Source: JANMMJ01 sp964543235 (GTDB taxonomy: Bacteria > Pseudomonadota > Alphaproteobacteria > Rhizobiales > Aestuariivirgaceae). Taken from it: 64,000 bases of DNA. Positions 46,001 through 53,784 of this stretch are shown here, piece after piece; within the stretch, counting starts at the first letter, position 1, and each line of letters starts with the position of its first letter. A model generated the notes under the pieces. It searched no databases. It worked only from the letters and a program-made list of their open reading frames with translations, and was not told the origin of the DNA. Made by a program: the position numbers and the translations under genes. The stretch spans positions 1-64,000 of the forward strand of contig CAZIXE010000003.1 of assembly GCA_964543235.1 (NCBI GenBank), in the 5' to 3' direction.

Positions 46001-46591
46001 GCTTTCGCCGATGTGGGGGATTCAGGGCCGGAGCAGGCAATTCGCCTCCCCGCCATGCCGCTCTCCGAGCATGTGGTGCATGACTACCAGACGTTGAAAC
46101 TCTCGCTCAAGGCTCACCCCATGAGCTTTCTCCGCATTCACTGCGAGAAAGAGCGCGTCACCGACAATGCGAAGCTGAAGTTGCTGTGCAATGGCGCCTT
46201 TGTGTCGGTGGCTGGTGTCGTGCTGGTGAGGCAGCGTCCCGGCTCTGCCAAGGGCGTCGTGTTCCTGACGCTCGAGGACGAATTTGCGGTCTGCAATGCC
46301 GTCATCTGGCCGCCGACGCTGGAGCAGTATCGTGCCACCGTCATGGGCGCCCGCCTCATGCTGATCCGCGGCCGCATTCAGCGTACGGCGGACATCATCC
46401 ATGTTGTGGCCTCACGGATCGAGGACAAGACCGCCTGGCTCACTCTCCTGACCGAGGACCAGTCGCTGCTGGCCAATCCCCTCGCCCGCGCCGATGAGGT
46501 CGTCCGCCCCGGCCCCGATCCCTATCCGCAACCGGCCGCCCGCCATCCCCGCCAGATGCGGGTCATCCCCAAATCACGCGATTTTCATTGA
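43094..46591 (+). CDS. dnaE2: Error-prone DNA polymerase III alpha subunit DnaE2, with two in-frame repeat insertions
   Basis: I start at 43094 (MTAYAELQCTTNFSFLRGGS), where ATG overlaps the imuB stop; in-frame ATGs at 43070 and 43088 are alternatives. The 1165 residues have the PHP domain, the palm with catalytic aspartates in PDIDVDFEHERREEVIQYI, fingers (LNELRKAMATFRRRGTIG), helix-hairpin-helix and OB domains (SVAGVVLVRQRPGSAKG). Residues about 72-110 and 836-874 are foreign: each is a 39-codon palindromic element. The first sits in the PHP domain between GARLDLHN and TSLLAYPTTRAAYGRL. The second lies before the helix-hairpin-helix segment. All core motifs are intact, so the protein may still work. 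Confidence 0.93.
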   Translation: MTAYAELQCTTNFSFLRGGSHPEELVTQAKHLDLAAVAITDRNTLAGVVRAHAAARDLEFRMIVGARLDLHNTPTRPFHGHPPRASRGRDEIHVYPPPLTGEVAQSAGGGGTSLLAYPTTRAAYGRLCRLLSLGQRRAEKGKCILTLEDVYDHAEGMIFALLPEAAAHLETIRQKLRAPLYLAVHRLYGQDDRARLARLAELAHRTGTPLLATNDVLYHHPDRRPLQDVLTAIREGVTVAQAGFRLEANAERHLKTPGEMARLFRDYPEAISNTLAIAEACTFSLDELSYEYPDEPIPKGSTPQSHLEKLAWEGAASRYPQGIPDKVKNNIRKELALIAKLNYAPYFLTVHDIVEFARTQDPPILCQGRGSAANSTVCYCIGITSVDPNQIDLLFERFISEERKEPPDIDVDFEHERREEVIQYIYARYGRERAGLAATVITYRSRSALREVGKAMGLSEDVTAALSGMVWGYMPEKMREERLKEAGLDPADPLLARALELAEEIAGFPRHLSQHVGGFVLTKGRLDETVPIGNAAMEDRTVIEWDKDDIDTLGILKVDVLGLGMLTCIRKCFELLEGWYGLHYSLATVPREDKAVYDMLCKADSVGVFQVESRAQMNMLPRLKPRCFYDLVIEVAIVRPGPIQGDMVHPYLRRRDGLEPEDYPAPHPDFGPPDELRQVLGRTKGVPLFQEQAMKLAMVAAEFTPGELNELRKAMATFRRRGTIGRLEQKMVSRMVERGYDSEFALRCFNQIKGFGEYGFPESHAASFAHLVYVSSWLKCHYPAVFACALLNSQPMGFYAPAQIVRDAREHGVEVRPPDVSFSGWDSTLEKSVRAPTPSGAARHLPRKRGRMNHDHIPPPRSAGRVAAQRPGGGGGGNEHEGESKTGSIAGLALRLGLREVDGLKQEDAKALLALGDDRCIASLHRHGIPVPALEKLAAADCFRSLGLDRRAALWEVKALAKAKPLPLFAFADVGDSGPEQAIRLPAMPLSEHVVHDYQTLKLSLKAHPMSFLRIHCEKERVTDNAKLKLLCNGAFVSVAGVVLVRQRPGSAKGVVFLTLEDEFAVCNAVIWPPTLEQYRATVMGARLMLIRGRIQRTADIIHVVASRIEDKTAWLTLLTEDQSLLANPLARADEVVRPGPDPYPQPAARHPRQMRVIPKSRDFH
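43309..43425 (+). repeat. 117-nt multi-hairpin element, copy 1, in frame in dnaE2
   Basis: The element begins CACCCCCACCCGGCCG and ends CCGGAGGGGGTGG. It contains four hairpins: GGCCG/CGGCC, CCCTCCCCGCG/CGCGGGGGAGGG, CCTCCCCC/GGGGGAGG and GGCGC/GCGCC. It is 39 codons long with no stop in the dnaE2 frame and replaces a short loop of the PHP domain. A reverse-complement copy lies 2.2 kb downstream. Confidence 0.88.
45600..45716 (-). repeat. 117-nt multi-hairpin element, copy 2, inverted, in frame in dnaE2
   Basis: This is the reverse complement of copy 1 with about 100 of 117 positions identical by eye. The stems match; almost all differences fall in hairpin loops and the central spacer. It is also 39 codons and stop-free in the dnaE2 frame, although it is read in the opposite orientation. 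Confidence 0.88.
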
Positions 46592-46594
46592 TTC

Positions 46595-47695
46595 CTACAT
46601 CCACCGCACCGCATGCACTGGCGGCAGGCTCGTGCTCACCGGCTTCCAGCTGTCGCCCTGATCCTCGCTGACGAACAGATTGCCCGTCGTCGAGCCGAAG
46701 GCAAGCCGGTTGCCGCTCCTGTCGAGCGCCAGCGCGTGCCGGAACACCACGTCATAAGCGTGCTTCTGCGGTAGACCTTTGCTCAACACCTTGAAAGTCT
46801 TGCCGCCGTCGCGGGTCCGCGTCACCACCAGCCTGCCGTCAACCGGATAGCGCTTCTCATCTTTGATGCCGGGGACAAACCAGGCGGTATCGGGATCCTT
46901 GGGATGCACCACCACGCCAAAACCGAAGGACGATGGCTTGGCCTTTACCTCCTGCCAGCTCATGGCATTGTCCGTCGAACGGTAGATGCCGCAATGGTGC
47001 TGCACCCAGAACCGGTCGGGCGCGGCCCGGCATTGCACCATCATGTGCGGGTCCTGCACATGCGGATCATCCGCCTCTCCCGGCGGCCCCTGGTCAAACT
47101 TCATGCCATGTGCCGTCTGCACCCAGCTCTTGCCGCCGTCATGCGTCGTCCACACGCCGCCGCAGGAAATCGCCACACGCACCGTCTTCGAGGAACGCGG
47201 ATCAACGCAGATCGAATGGATGCCGGGAATGTCGGCGCCGCCGCCCAGCCACTTGTTGCGCTCCGGCATGCGCCACAGTGTCTCCATCAGTTTCCAGCTC
47301 TTTCCCCGGTCCTTCGAGCGGAACAGGCCGCCCGGCATGGTGCCGGCCCAAAGCACGCCGGGTTCATCCTCCCCCCCTGGCTCGAGGGCCCAGATGAGCT
47401 GTGTCGTCCAGTTGACCGGCTTGCCCCAACCGTCGAGATCTTCCAGCCCCTCAGGCTTCTTCGGATAGGCGGGACAAGTGATTTCCTGCCATTTGCCGCC
47501 CTTGTCGCGCCGGTGCAGCTTGACCCCGAAATGCCCGTGATTGAGGGCCGCATAGCTGGTGCCATCCCGCCCGTCATGCATCGCCAGCGTAACATTGTCG
47601 CCCAGGAAGGCCGAGGCAGCGATTTCCCAGCCTTTCGCTTTCTTCTTCACCTCGAACAGACCCTTGCGGGTTGAAACCATCACGGTTGGCGCCAT
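46595..47695 (-). CDS. BNR/Asp-box beta-propeller protein (exo-alpha-sialidase-like fold)
   Basis: This 366-residue protein lacks a signal peptide. It shows repeated Asp-box segments: SKDRGKSWKLMETLW, THDGGKSWVQTAHGM, STDNAMSWQEVKAKP, TRDGGKTFKVLSKGL and SEDQGDSWKPVSTSL. These mark a six- or seven-bladed propeller. Sialidase catalytic residues are not evident, so the activity is unknown. It is 11 nt downstream of a ThiS/MoaD-like gene, and the two are probably one operon. Its stop lies 3 nt from the convergent dnaE2 end. Confidence 0.85.
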   Translation of the reverse strand: MAPTVMVSTRKGLFEVKKKAKGWEIAASAFLGDNVTLAMHDGRDGTSYAALNHGHFGVKLHRRDKGGKWQEITCPAYPKKPEGLEDLDGWGKPVNWTTQLIWALEPGGEDEPGVLWAGTMPGGLFRSKDRGKSWKLMETLWRMPERNKWLGGGADIPGIHSICVDPRSSKTVRVAISCGGVWTTHDGGKSWVQTAHGMKFDQGPPGEADDPHVQDPHMMVQCRAAPDRFWVQHHCGIYRSTDNAMSWQEVKAKPSSFGFGVVVHPKDPDTAWFVPGIKDEKRYPVDGRLVVTRTRDGGKTFKVLSKGLPQKHAYDVVFRHALALDRSGNRLAFGSTTGNLFVSEDQGDSWKPVSTSLPPVHAVRWM

Positions 47696-47706
47696 GGCAT
47701 CCCTCC

Positions 47707-47976
47707 CTATCCCCCCGACAGTGCCTGCAGCACATAGATTTCGCTCGTCTTCCGCACCGGATCGGTGAGCCCCGTCCGGTCCTTGAGCCGATGCCCGTCG
47801 ACTAGGATTGTCATGTGCTTGCGCAGCGCCGACTGATCATCGAGCACATAGTCGCGCAGCCGGTCATTCCCGGCGAACACTGCCGCAAGGACCTCGCCCA
47901 CCGTCGCGCCCTGCGCTTCGGTCTCCGGGCAATCGACGTGCCGGCGCAGATTGGTTGTAAAGATAACCCTTGCCAT
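47707..47976 (-). CDS. ThiS/MoaD-family ubiquitin-like protein
   Basis: I start at the ATG at 47976 (MARVIFTTNLRRHVDCP); the frame extends eight codons further. The 89 residues have the beta-grasp pattern (GATVGEVLAAVFAGNDRLRDYVLDD) and end in YVLQALSGG, the di-glycine tail that is thiocarboxylated or conjugated in this family. No moaE, moeB or thiG gene is near. The only close partner is the beta-propeller gene downstream. The sulfur-carrier or modifier role is inferred from the GG end. Confidence 0.88.
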   Translation of the reverse strand: MARVIFTTNLRRHVDCPETEAQGATVGEVLAAVFAGNDRLRDYVLDDQSALRKHMTILVDGHRLKDRTGLTDPVRKTSEIYVLQALSGG

Positions 47977-48145
47977 GAACTCATTGCAGTTAGTGAGCAA
48001 CGGTCCGCAAGACTGCCATAACGTTAGCGTACCGCCAAGCCTCTATCCGAATGCTGGTGCGGTGATCAATCATTCACCCTTCGCGTGCCAAAGCAGACCT
48101 TCCCCCTGCCATCAGGTTGGCAGGAGGGAGCAGCACAGCCTACGA

Positions 48146-48161
48146 GTCGCCGCAGGGCGAC
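48146..48161 (-). other. Small inverted repeat between two minus-strand genes
   Basis: GTCGCC and GGCGAC form a 6-bp perfect stem around a 4-nt loop. A second one, CCTGCC/GGCAGG with an 8-nt loop, lies just to its left. No T-rich tail follows, so they could be weak RNA hairpins between the MCDYSL gene and the ThiS-like gene. The rest of this 213-nt spacer shows no other clear signal. Confidence 0.3.
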
Positions 48162-48189
48162 AGCGCAAGGCAGCACCCCGCGGCTCGAT

Positions 48190-48561
48190 TCAGGCCGTCG
48201 CCATTGTGCGGAACGGCATGGGTCCCTTTTCGAGCAAAGCTTCCACCGACACGAAGATGCCCGGATCAAGCCTCTGCAGCGAAACCTCCTGCCCGTTCGC
48301 AAATCTCAGGCCGTCACGGTAGCTTCCTGTATCAAGGCGCGTGAACGTCGCCTTGGCAGTCGCTCCGATACCCATCTGCTGCTGCAGCCGGTCCGGGATG
48401 CCTTCGACGAGCAATTCGGTGTCACACTGCACACAAACCGGCGTCGACAGATTGCCGGGCGAGGCCAGCCCGATCGTACCGCTCGGGAATCGCGCCGTGA
48501 CATACTTCTCGCCTTCGCGTGCCGGACGCGAACCGTACATTTCCAGGGAATAGTCGCACAT
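48190..48561 (-). CDS. Conserved hypothetical protein with MCDYSL N-terminus
   Basis: I start at 48561 because AAGGAGG lies 5 nt before that ATG and the protein then begins MCDYSLEMYGSRPAREGE. The 123 residues contain a central VCVQCDTELLVEG and a later ATFTRLDTGSYRDGLRFANG. I do not recognise a characterised domain. It resembles small uncharacterised proteins of Rhizobiales that share an MCDYSL start, from memory. The cysteine at position 2 would be N-terminal after Met removal, so a processing or nucleophile role is possible but unproven. Confidence 0.7.
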   Translation of the reverse strand: MCDYSLEMYGSRPAREGEKYVTARFPSGTIGLASPGNLSTPVCVQCDTELLVEGIPDRLQQQMGIGATAKATFTRLDTGSYRDGLRFANGQEVSLQRLDPGIFVSVEALLEKGPMPFRTMATA

Positions 48562-48755
48562 GGCTTCCTCCTTGAAGTCGTGCTTCAAAGCCCACCAGCC
48601 AGATTGCTACTCTTTGAATTGTGGGACTCTGCCCGGCGCCATTCAAGTAAATACTCCAGCACCGCGCCAAATGTGACCGCAGTTCCGGCAAGGAAAAATA
48701 TGAACGAGGCCGGCGCAGCAACGCGAAAGCAGCGATCACACCCGGATTCTTCAGG

Positions 48756-49913
48756 TCAAAGATCGCCGGTCACACATTTCCGGGCCAGTGCCTTGTACTG
48801 TTTTTCGCTGAACGGGATAGGATTGCCGCCCGCCGACGGATCCTTGATCGCCATCGCCGCCACTTCGTCCAGTCGCTTGGTGTCGATACCGATGTCTTGC
48901 AGGGAATGCGGGATGCCAATCTCCTTGCGGAGTGCCACGATCCATTTGAGGAAGCCGTTGAAGCCACCCTTGATGCCGAGATAGGCCGCTGCCCTCTCAA
49001 TCTCCTTCTCGATCTTCCTGCGGTTGGCCTTGACCACATACGGCATGATGATGCCGTTCAGCAGGCCGTGATGCGCGTCGTAAAGCCCCCCGAAGGGATG
49101 TGACAGCGCATGGATGGCCCCGAGTCCCCGCTGGAAGGCCGTCGCGCCCATGGCGGAGGCGACCAGCATGTGGCCCCGCGCATCGAGGTCCTTGCCCTTC
49201 TTGACCGCCTTCGACAGGTTCTCCTTGACGAGCCGCATCCCTTCGAGGCCGATGCCGGCAGCCAGCGGATGGTAGAACGGTGCGCAATAGGCTTCCAGAT
49301 TGTGGGCCAGCGCATCCATTCCCGTCGCTGCTGTCAGCTTGGGGGGCAGGCCGACTGTCAGCTCAGGGTCGAGGATCGCCACCTTAGGCATGATGGCCGG
49401 ATGGAAGATGATCTTCTTTTCATGGGTAATCGGATGCGTCACCACGCCGGCCCGGCCAACCTCCGAACCGGTGCCGGCCGTCGTCGGCACGGCGATGATG
49501 GGCGCGATCTTCGAGGCATCGGCTCTCGTCCACCAGTCGCCGATATCCTCAAGCTCAAAGACCGAGATGACCTGGCGCTGCATCAGGGCAATGAGCTTGC
49601 CGACATCGAGACCGGAGCCGCCGCCGAACGCAATGACGCCGTCGTGCCGGCCGGCCTCATAGGCCTTGACACCTTCCTCGATGTTGGACTCGACGGGATT
49701 GGGCCGTACCTCGGCAAAAACCTCGATACCGAGCCCGGCCCTTTTCACATTGTCCACGACATCGCGCACCATCGGCATGGCGGCTAGACCGGGATCTGTG
49801 ACGAGAAGCGGCCTTGAGATCCCGTGCGCCTGGCACTGATCGGCCAGCTCCCTGATCCGCCCGGCGCCGAATCTTATGCTCGTGGGGTAGTTGAAATTCC
49901 GGTTGGGAATCAT
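48756..49913 (-). CDS. Iron-containing alcohol dehydrogenase
   Basis: This 385-residue protein has the family nucleotide loop GGGSGLDVGKLIALM and PTTAGTGSEV. The iron ligands lie in TGMDALAHNLEAY and HALSHPFGGLYDAHHGLLNG. It oxidises or reduces an alcohol/aldehyde with NAD(P). It overlaps the end of the aldehyde dehydrogenase gene by 4 nt (ATGA), and both follow a glutamine-synthetase-like gene. This suggests that an amine- or alcohol-derived intermediate is processed to an acid. The substrate is not determined. Confidence 0.94.
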   Translation of the reverse strand: MIPNRNFNYPTSIRFGAGRIRELADQCQAHGISRPLLVTDPGLAAMPMVRDVVDNVKRAGLGIEVFAEVRPNPVESNIEEGVKAYEAGRHDGVIAFGGGSGLDVGKLIALMQRQVISVFELEDIGDWWTRADASKIAPIIAVPTTAGTGSEVGRAGVVTHPITHEKKIIFHPAIMPKVAILDPELTVGLPPKLTAATGMDALAHNLEAYCAPFYHPLAAGIGLEGMRLVKENLSKAVKKGKDLDARGHMLVASAMGATAFQRGLGAIHALSHPFGGLYDAHHGLLNGIIMPYVVKANRRKIEKEIERAAAYLGIKGGFNGFLKWIVALRKEIGIPHSLQDIGIDTKRLDEVAAMAIKDPSAGGNPIPFSEKQYKALARKCVTGDL

Positions 49914-51301
49914 GTCTGTGTCCTCAGATGATAACTCTTGGGCCGGGTCAGTGCTTCATAACCGACGCTGGACAGCGTCGCCCCGCGGCCGGTGTTTTTG
50001 ACGCCTGTCCAGGTCAGGGCCGGATCGAGATAATCGCAGCGATTCATGAACACCGTCCCAGTTGCGATCTCATCACCAAGACGTTGCGCGGCCTCGACAT
50101 CCGCCGTCCAGATCGCTGCCGAGAGTCCATAGGGCGAATCGTTCATGAGTGTGATCGCCTCCTCGTCGTCAGCGACCTTCATGATGCCGACCACCGGTCC
50201 GAAGCTCTCCTCCCTCATGACGCTCATCTGGTGATTGACTTTGGTCAGCACCTGCGGCGCCATGTAAGGTGATTTCTTTCGGTCAGCCGCAAAGGACTTG
50301 GGATCGATATGCGCCCTGGCGCCGGCGCGCACTGCCGCCCTGATCTGCCCGCGCACGAATTCCGCAGCTTCTGCCTTGACCATCGGCCCGAGCGTTGTGG
50401 CCTCTTCCAGAGGCGAGCCCAGCACATACTTGCGTGTGAGGTCGACGAAACCGTCGACGAAATCACCCCACACGTTCTTGTGCACATAGATGCGCTCGAT
50501 GCCGCAGCAGCTTTGCCCGGAGTTGAAGAACGCGCCATCCACAAGGTTCTCGATGGCATGCGCCATATTGGCGTCAGGGCGCACATAGGCGGGATCTTTG
50601 CCGCCCAGTTCCAGGCCGACATGAATGAAGCGGCCCGCTGCAGCCCGTTCCATGGCCCGTCCGCCTTCAACCGAACCTGTGAAACAGACCATATTGGCAA
50701 GACCATCTGATATGATCTCAGCTGTCTGCTCGTGGCTGAGCACCAGATTGTGGAAGATCCCCTCCGGCAAACCTGCGGCCGCAAACGCTCTGGCAAAACG
50801 CTCGCCGACCAGCAGGGTTTGCGCCGCGTGTTTCAGCACAACGGAATTGCCGGCCATTAACGCCGGGATGATGGAATTGACGGCAGTGAGATAGGGATAG
50901 TTCCAGGGCGCAATGGTAAAGACGACGCCGAGCGGTTCCCGCTTGACGTAACGGAGGAACCCTTCTTTCGGTCCCGGATCAATTCGTTCCAGCGATTGCT
51001 CGGCAATCGAGATCATGTACCGTGCGCGTTCCTCGAAGCCCCGCAGCTCGCCCGCGCCATAGCGAACTGGACGCCCCATCTGCCAGGCGAGTTCCGGGAC
51101 GATCTCGTCCTTCATGCCGAGCATGGCATCTACAGCCTTGTGACAATAGCCGCCACGCTCTGCAATCGACAGCCGCTTCCACTTGTCCTGCGCCGCACGC
51201 GCCGCAGCGAATGCCGCCATTACCTCCTTTCGCTTCGCCATCCTGCGCTCGGCATAGATCGAACCATCAACCGGCGAAATGCAGGCCACCTTCCCAGCCA
51301 T
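49910..51301 (-). CDS. Aldehyde dehydrogenase
   Basis: The ATG at 51301 has GAGGAAGG 6 nt upstream; a TTG at 51307 would overlap this site. The 463 residues include IAPWNYPYLTAVNSIIPALM, catalytic glutamate in HVGLELGGKDPAYV and nucleophile cysteine in NSGQSCCGIERIYV. It oxidises an aldehyde to a carboxylate with NAD(P). It lies 12 nt after the glutamine-synthetase-like gene and is coupled to the alcohol dehydrogenase gene. Relatives include succinate-semialdehyde and gamma-glutamyl-aminoaldehyde dehydrogenases. Confidence 0.95.
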   Translation of the reverse strand: MAGKVACISPVDGSIYAERRMAKRKEVMAAFAAARAAQDKWKRLSIAERGGYCHKAVDAMLGMKDEIVPELAWQMGRPVRYGAGELRGFEERARYMISIAEQSLERIDPGPKEGFLRYVKREPLGVVFTIAPWNYPYLTAVNSIIPALMAGNSVVLKHAAQTLLVGERFARAFAAAGLPEGIFHNLVLSHEQTAEIISDGLANMVCFTGSVEGGRAMERAAAGRFIHVGLELGGKDPAYVRPDANMAHAIENLVDGAFFNSGQSCCGIERIYVHKNVWGDFVDGFVDLTRKYVLGSPLEEATTLGPMVKAEAAEFVRGQIRAAVRAGARAHIDPKSFAADRKKSPYMAPQVLTKVNHQMSVMREESFGPVVGIMKVADDEEAITLMNDSPYGLSAAIWTADVEAAQRLGDEIATGTVFMNRCDYLDPALTWTGVKNTGRGATLSSVGYEALTRPKSYHLRTQT

Positions 51302-51313
51302 GTTCAACCTTCC

Positions 51314-52687
51314 TCAGTACTGCTCAAAGCCACGCTTCAGTTCCCAATCGGTGATGCGCCGGTCATACTCGAACTGCTCCCACCTTGCCGTATGAACATA
51401 GTGGTCGATGACGTCGTCGCCGAACGCCTTGCGGAGCACCGTGGAGCCATCGAGCAGCGCCGTCGCCTCCCTGAGCGTCTTGGGGATCTCTCGCAGCTTC
51501 TTGGAAGTGTCATAGGCGTCACCGGAAAACACCGGCTCCAGTTCGAGCTTGCGCTCGATGCCATCGAGGCCGGCAGCCAGCAGGGCCGCAAAGGCGAGAT
51601 AGGGATTGAGGTCGGCACCGCCTACCCGGCATTCGACACGGATGGCCTTGGTATCGACACCACAAAGGCGATAGCCGGCGGTGCGGTTATCAAAGCTCCA
51701 CACCGCGCGGGTTGGTGCGAACGTGCCGACCATGAAGCGCTTGTAGGAATTGATGTAGGGAGCGAGGAAATAGGTGATCTCGCCGGCATGTTCGAGCAGC
51801 CCCGCCAGATAGTGCTTCATCAGTGCCGACATGCCATGATCGCCGGCTTTGTCATAAAAGAGCGGCGTCTTGCCGTCTTCGCTCCACAGCGACTGGTGGA
51901 TATGGGAGGAACTGCCGGCAGCTGTATAACTCCATTTGGCCATGAAGGTGATCGACTGGCCCAAGGTCTGCGCGATCTCCTTGCACGCATGCTTGAGAAA
52001 CACATGCGTGTCGGCCATCGGCAGTGCTGCCTCGTATCTGACATTGATCTCTTCCTGCCCGGCCCAGGCCTCACCCTTGGAATTCTCGACCCCGACCCCC
52101 GCTCCGTAGAGTCCGTTGCGGATGGCCCGCATCAGGTTCTCATCCTTGGTCGTCTGCAGCAGGTTGTAGTCCTCGTTGATATGGGAGGGATTGCTCAGGC
52201 CCCGGTAGCCCTGCTGCTGAGCCACCTTGTAGCTCTGGTCGAACACGAAGAACTCGAGCTCGGAAGCGAAGTAGGCCTTCATCTTGAGTGCAGAGAGCCG
52301 CGCCACCTGCGTCTTGAGGATGTTGCGGGGCGCGTGCGGCACTGGCGAATGATCGTGGTGATCGAGAATGTCGGAGAGAACCAGCGCTGTCTTGGGCAGC
52401 CAGGGACAAAGGCGGATGGTCGCCAGATCGGGCTTGATTACGAAATCCCCGTATCCCTTCGCCCAGCTTGCGGCCCGGTAGCCGGGAACCGGCTCCATGT
52501 CGATGTCGAGGGCCAAGAGATAGTTGCAGCCATGGGTTTCTTCATAGGCACCGTCGACAAAGAAGTTGGCCTGGAAGCGCTTTCCCATGAGACGGCCTTG
52601 CATGTCGGGAAACGCGGCAATAACCGTATCGACATTGCCCGCCTTGACCTCGCGCTTGAGGTCCTCCAACGTCAGATTCCCTGCCAT
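51314..52687 (-). CDS. Glutamine-synthetase-family ligase (PuuA-like)
   Basis: The start at 52687 (MAGNLTLEDLKREVKAG) has GGAGG about 8 nt upstream; the frame is open further. The 457 residues have the GS catalytic fold: SELEFFVFD, GSSSHIHQSLW, and ECRVGGADLNPYLAF where canonical enzymes read EHR. No adenylylation loop typical of GlnA is seen. This group often ligates glutamate to amines rather than ammonia (polyamines, ethanolamine, alkylamines). It heads an operon with aldehyde and alcohol dehydrogenases, which fits a gamma-glutamylated amine route. The substrate is unproven. Confidence 0.9.
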   Translation of the reverse strand: MAGNLTLEDLKREVKAGNVDTVIAAFPDMQGRLMGKRFQANFFVDGAYEETHGCNYLLALDIDMEPVPGYRAASWAKGYGDFVIKPDLATIRLCPWLPKTALVLSDILDHHDHSPVPHAPRNILKTQVARLSALKMKAYFASELEFFVFDQSYKVAQQQGYRGLSNPSHINEDYNLLQTTKDENLMRAIRNGLYGAGVGVENSKGEAWAGQEEINVRYEAALPMADTHVFLKHACKEIAQTLGQSITFMAKWSYTAAGSSSHIHQSLWSEDGKTPLFYDKAGDHGMSALMKHYLAGLLEHAGEITYFLAPYINSYKRFMVGTFAPTRAVWSFDNRTAGYRLCGVDTKAIRVECRVGGADLNPYLAFAALLAAGLDGIERKLELEPVFSGDAYDTSKKLREIPKTLREATALLDGSTVLRKAFGDDVIDHYVHTARWEQFEYDRRITDWELKRGFEQY

Positions 52688-52807
52688 GCCCTCATCCTCC
52701 ACCGGCGTCGCTGCGCCGGGCCCCATCGAACCGCAACCGGCATCTTCACCATATGCTCAAAGTCCGGGCAAGTGGGCGATAACTTCCGCTCTCACAATCG
52801 CTCTGCG

Positions 52808-53554
52808 TCAGCTGGTCGCCTGCCGGATCGGCACTGAAAGGCGCTGTGCCCACTCGTCTTGTCCGCGTTCCGAGCCGATGAGGTCGTTGCGGATCTCGAT
52901 CATCGCGTAGGGAAGGCCGCGAACACCGGCATGGAGGTTCAGTGTGTGGCAGACGCCATCCTGCGGTCCATAAGGCTCGTTGCGCCGCACGTCGAGCTTG
53001 GGGAAACCCTTGAGCAGCCTATCGGCCAACCGGGTGTCGCGATCATGCAGGATGCCGAGATCCAACTTGCGCTCCCGGCCCTTGTAAATGCGCGTGAAGC
53101 TGTGAATTGTCACGAGGTTCGCGGGTCTGCCATGCGCTGCGCGAATGTCGAACAAGCGCGCGACAGCAGCATGCAGCGGCCGGTAGATTTCATTGATCCG
53201 CTGCAAGCGCTCTTCGGCAGTGATCTTCTCATTACCCGGGATGGGCGTTGTTTCGCTGATTTTCGGAATCGCATCAACGGCTTCAGGCGGCCGATTGCAA
53301 TCATAGACAAGCCGCGAATAGCGCTGCAACACCAGCGGAGCATCAAGAAGTCTTGATAGCATGCGCGAGACACCTTCGGCTCCAATGTCCCATGCGATGT
53401 GGCGGCTACGGTCCTCATCTGATAGTCCAAGTGTTCCCAGGCGTTTGGGTATCTGGCGTCCGGCATGCTCGCAGACCAGCACCACCGGTGACCTTCCTCC
53501 CTCGTTCAATATGACAACCGGTTCATCTTCACCTTCCAACAAGCGTTGCGTCAT
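52808..53554 (-). CDS. N-formylglutamate amidohydrolase family protein
   Basis: This 248-residue protein (ATG at 53554, with GAGGG about 6 nt upstream; ATG at 53566 possible) has the family pattern LVCEHAGRQIPKRLGTLGL, then YSRLVYDCNRPPEA, IHSFTRIYKGRERKLDLG and EIRNDLIGSERGQDEWA. Such enzymes hydrolyse N-formylglutamate to glutamate and formate, but many relatives act on other N-acyl groups. No histidine-degradation genes are beside it. It lies upstream of the glutamine-synthetase-like operon on the same strand, so it may be part of amine or amino-acid breakdown. Confidence 0.88.
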   Translation of the reverse strand: MTQRLLEGEDEPVVILNEGGRSPVVLVCEHAGRQIPKRLGTLGLSDEDRSRHIAWDIGAEGVSRMLSRLLDAPLVLQRYSRLVYDCNRPPEAVDAIPKISETTPIPGNEKITAEERLQRINEIYRPLHAAVARLFDIRAAHGRPANLVTIHSFTRIYKGRERKLDLGILHDRDTRLADRLLKGFPKLDVRRNEPYGPQDGVCHTLNLHAGVRGLPYAMIEIRNDLIGSERGQDEWAQRLSVPIRQATS

Positions 53555-53784
53555 GGTCACCCTCATTCCGGCGCATCAGGTCCGCATGCAGTAGTCACTC
53601 TAGAGACAAACTGATGCGCAAATATCTGGATCCGGCGCAACCTTCCACGTGAAAGCGATTCCGCTTGTCGGCCCCTTGCGCTGAATGCCGCGGTTTGTTC
53701 CAGAAGCGTCGCAAAGTGTCAAACAGCATGAGCCCAAAGCGTGTTCAGCTTCACCGCCCGCCGGGGTTCGGGCAGAATTCACGC

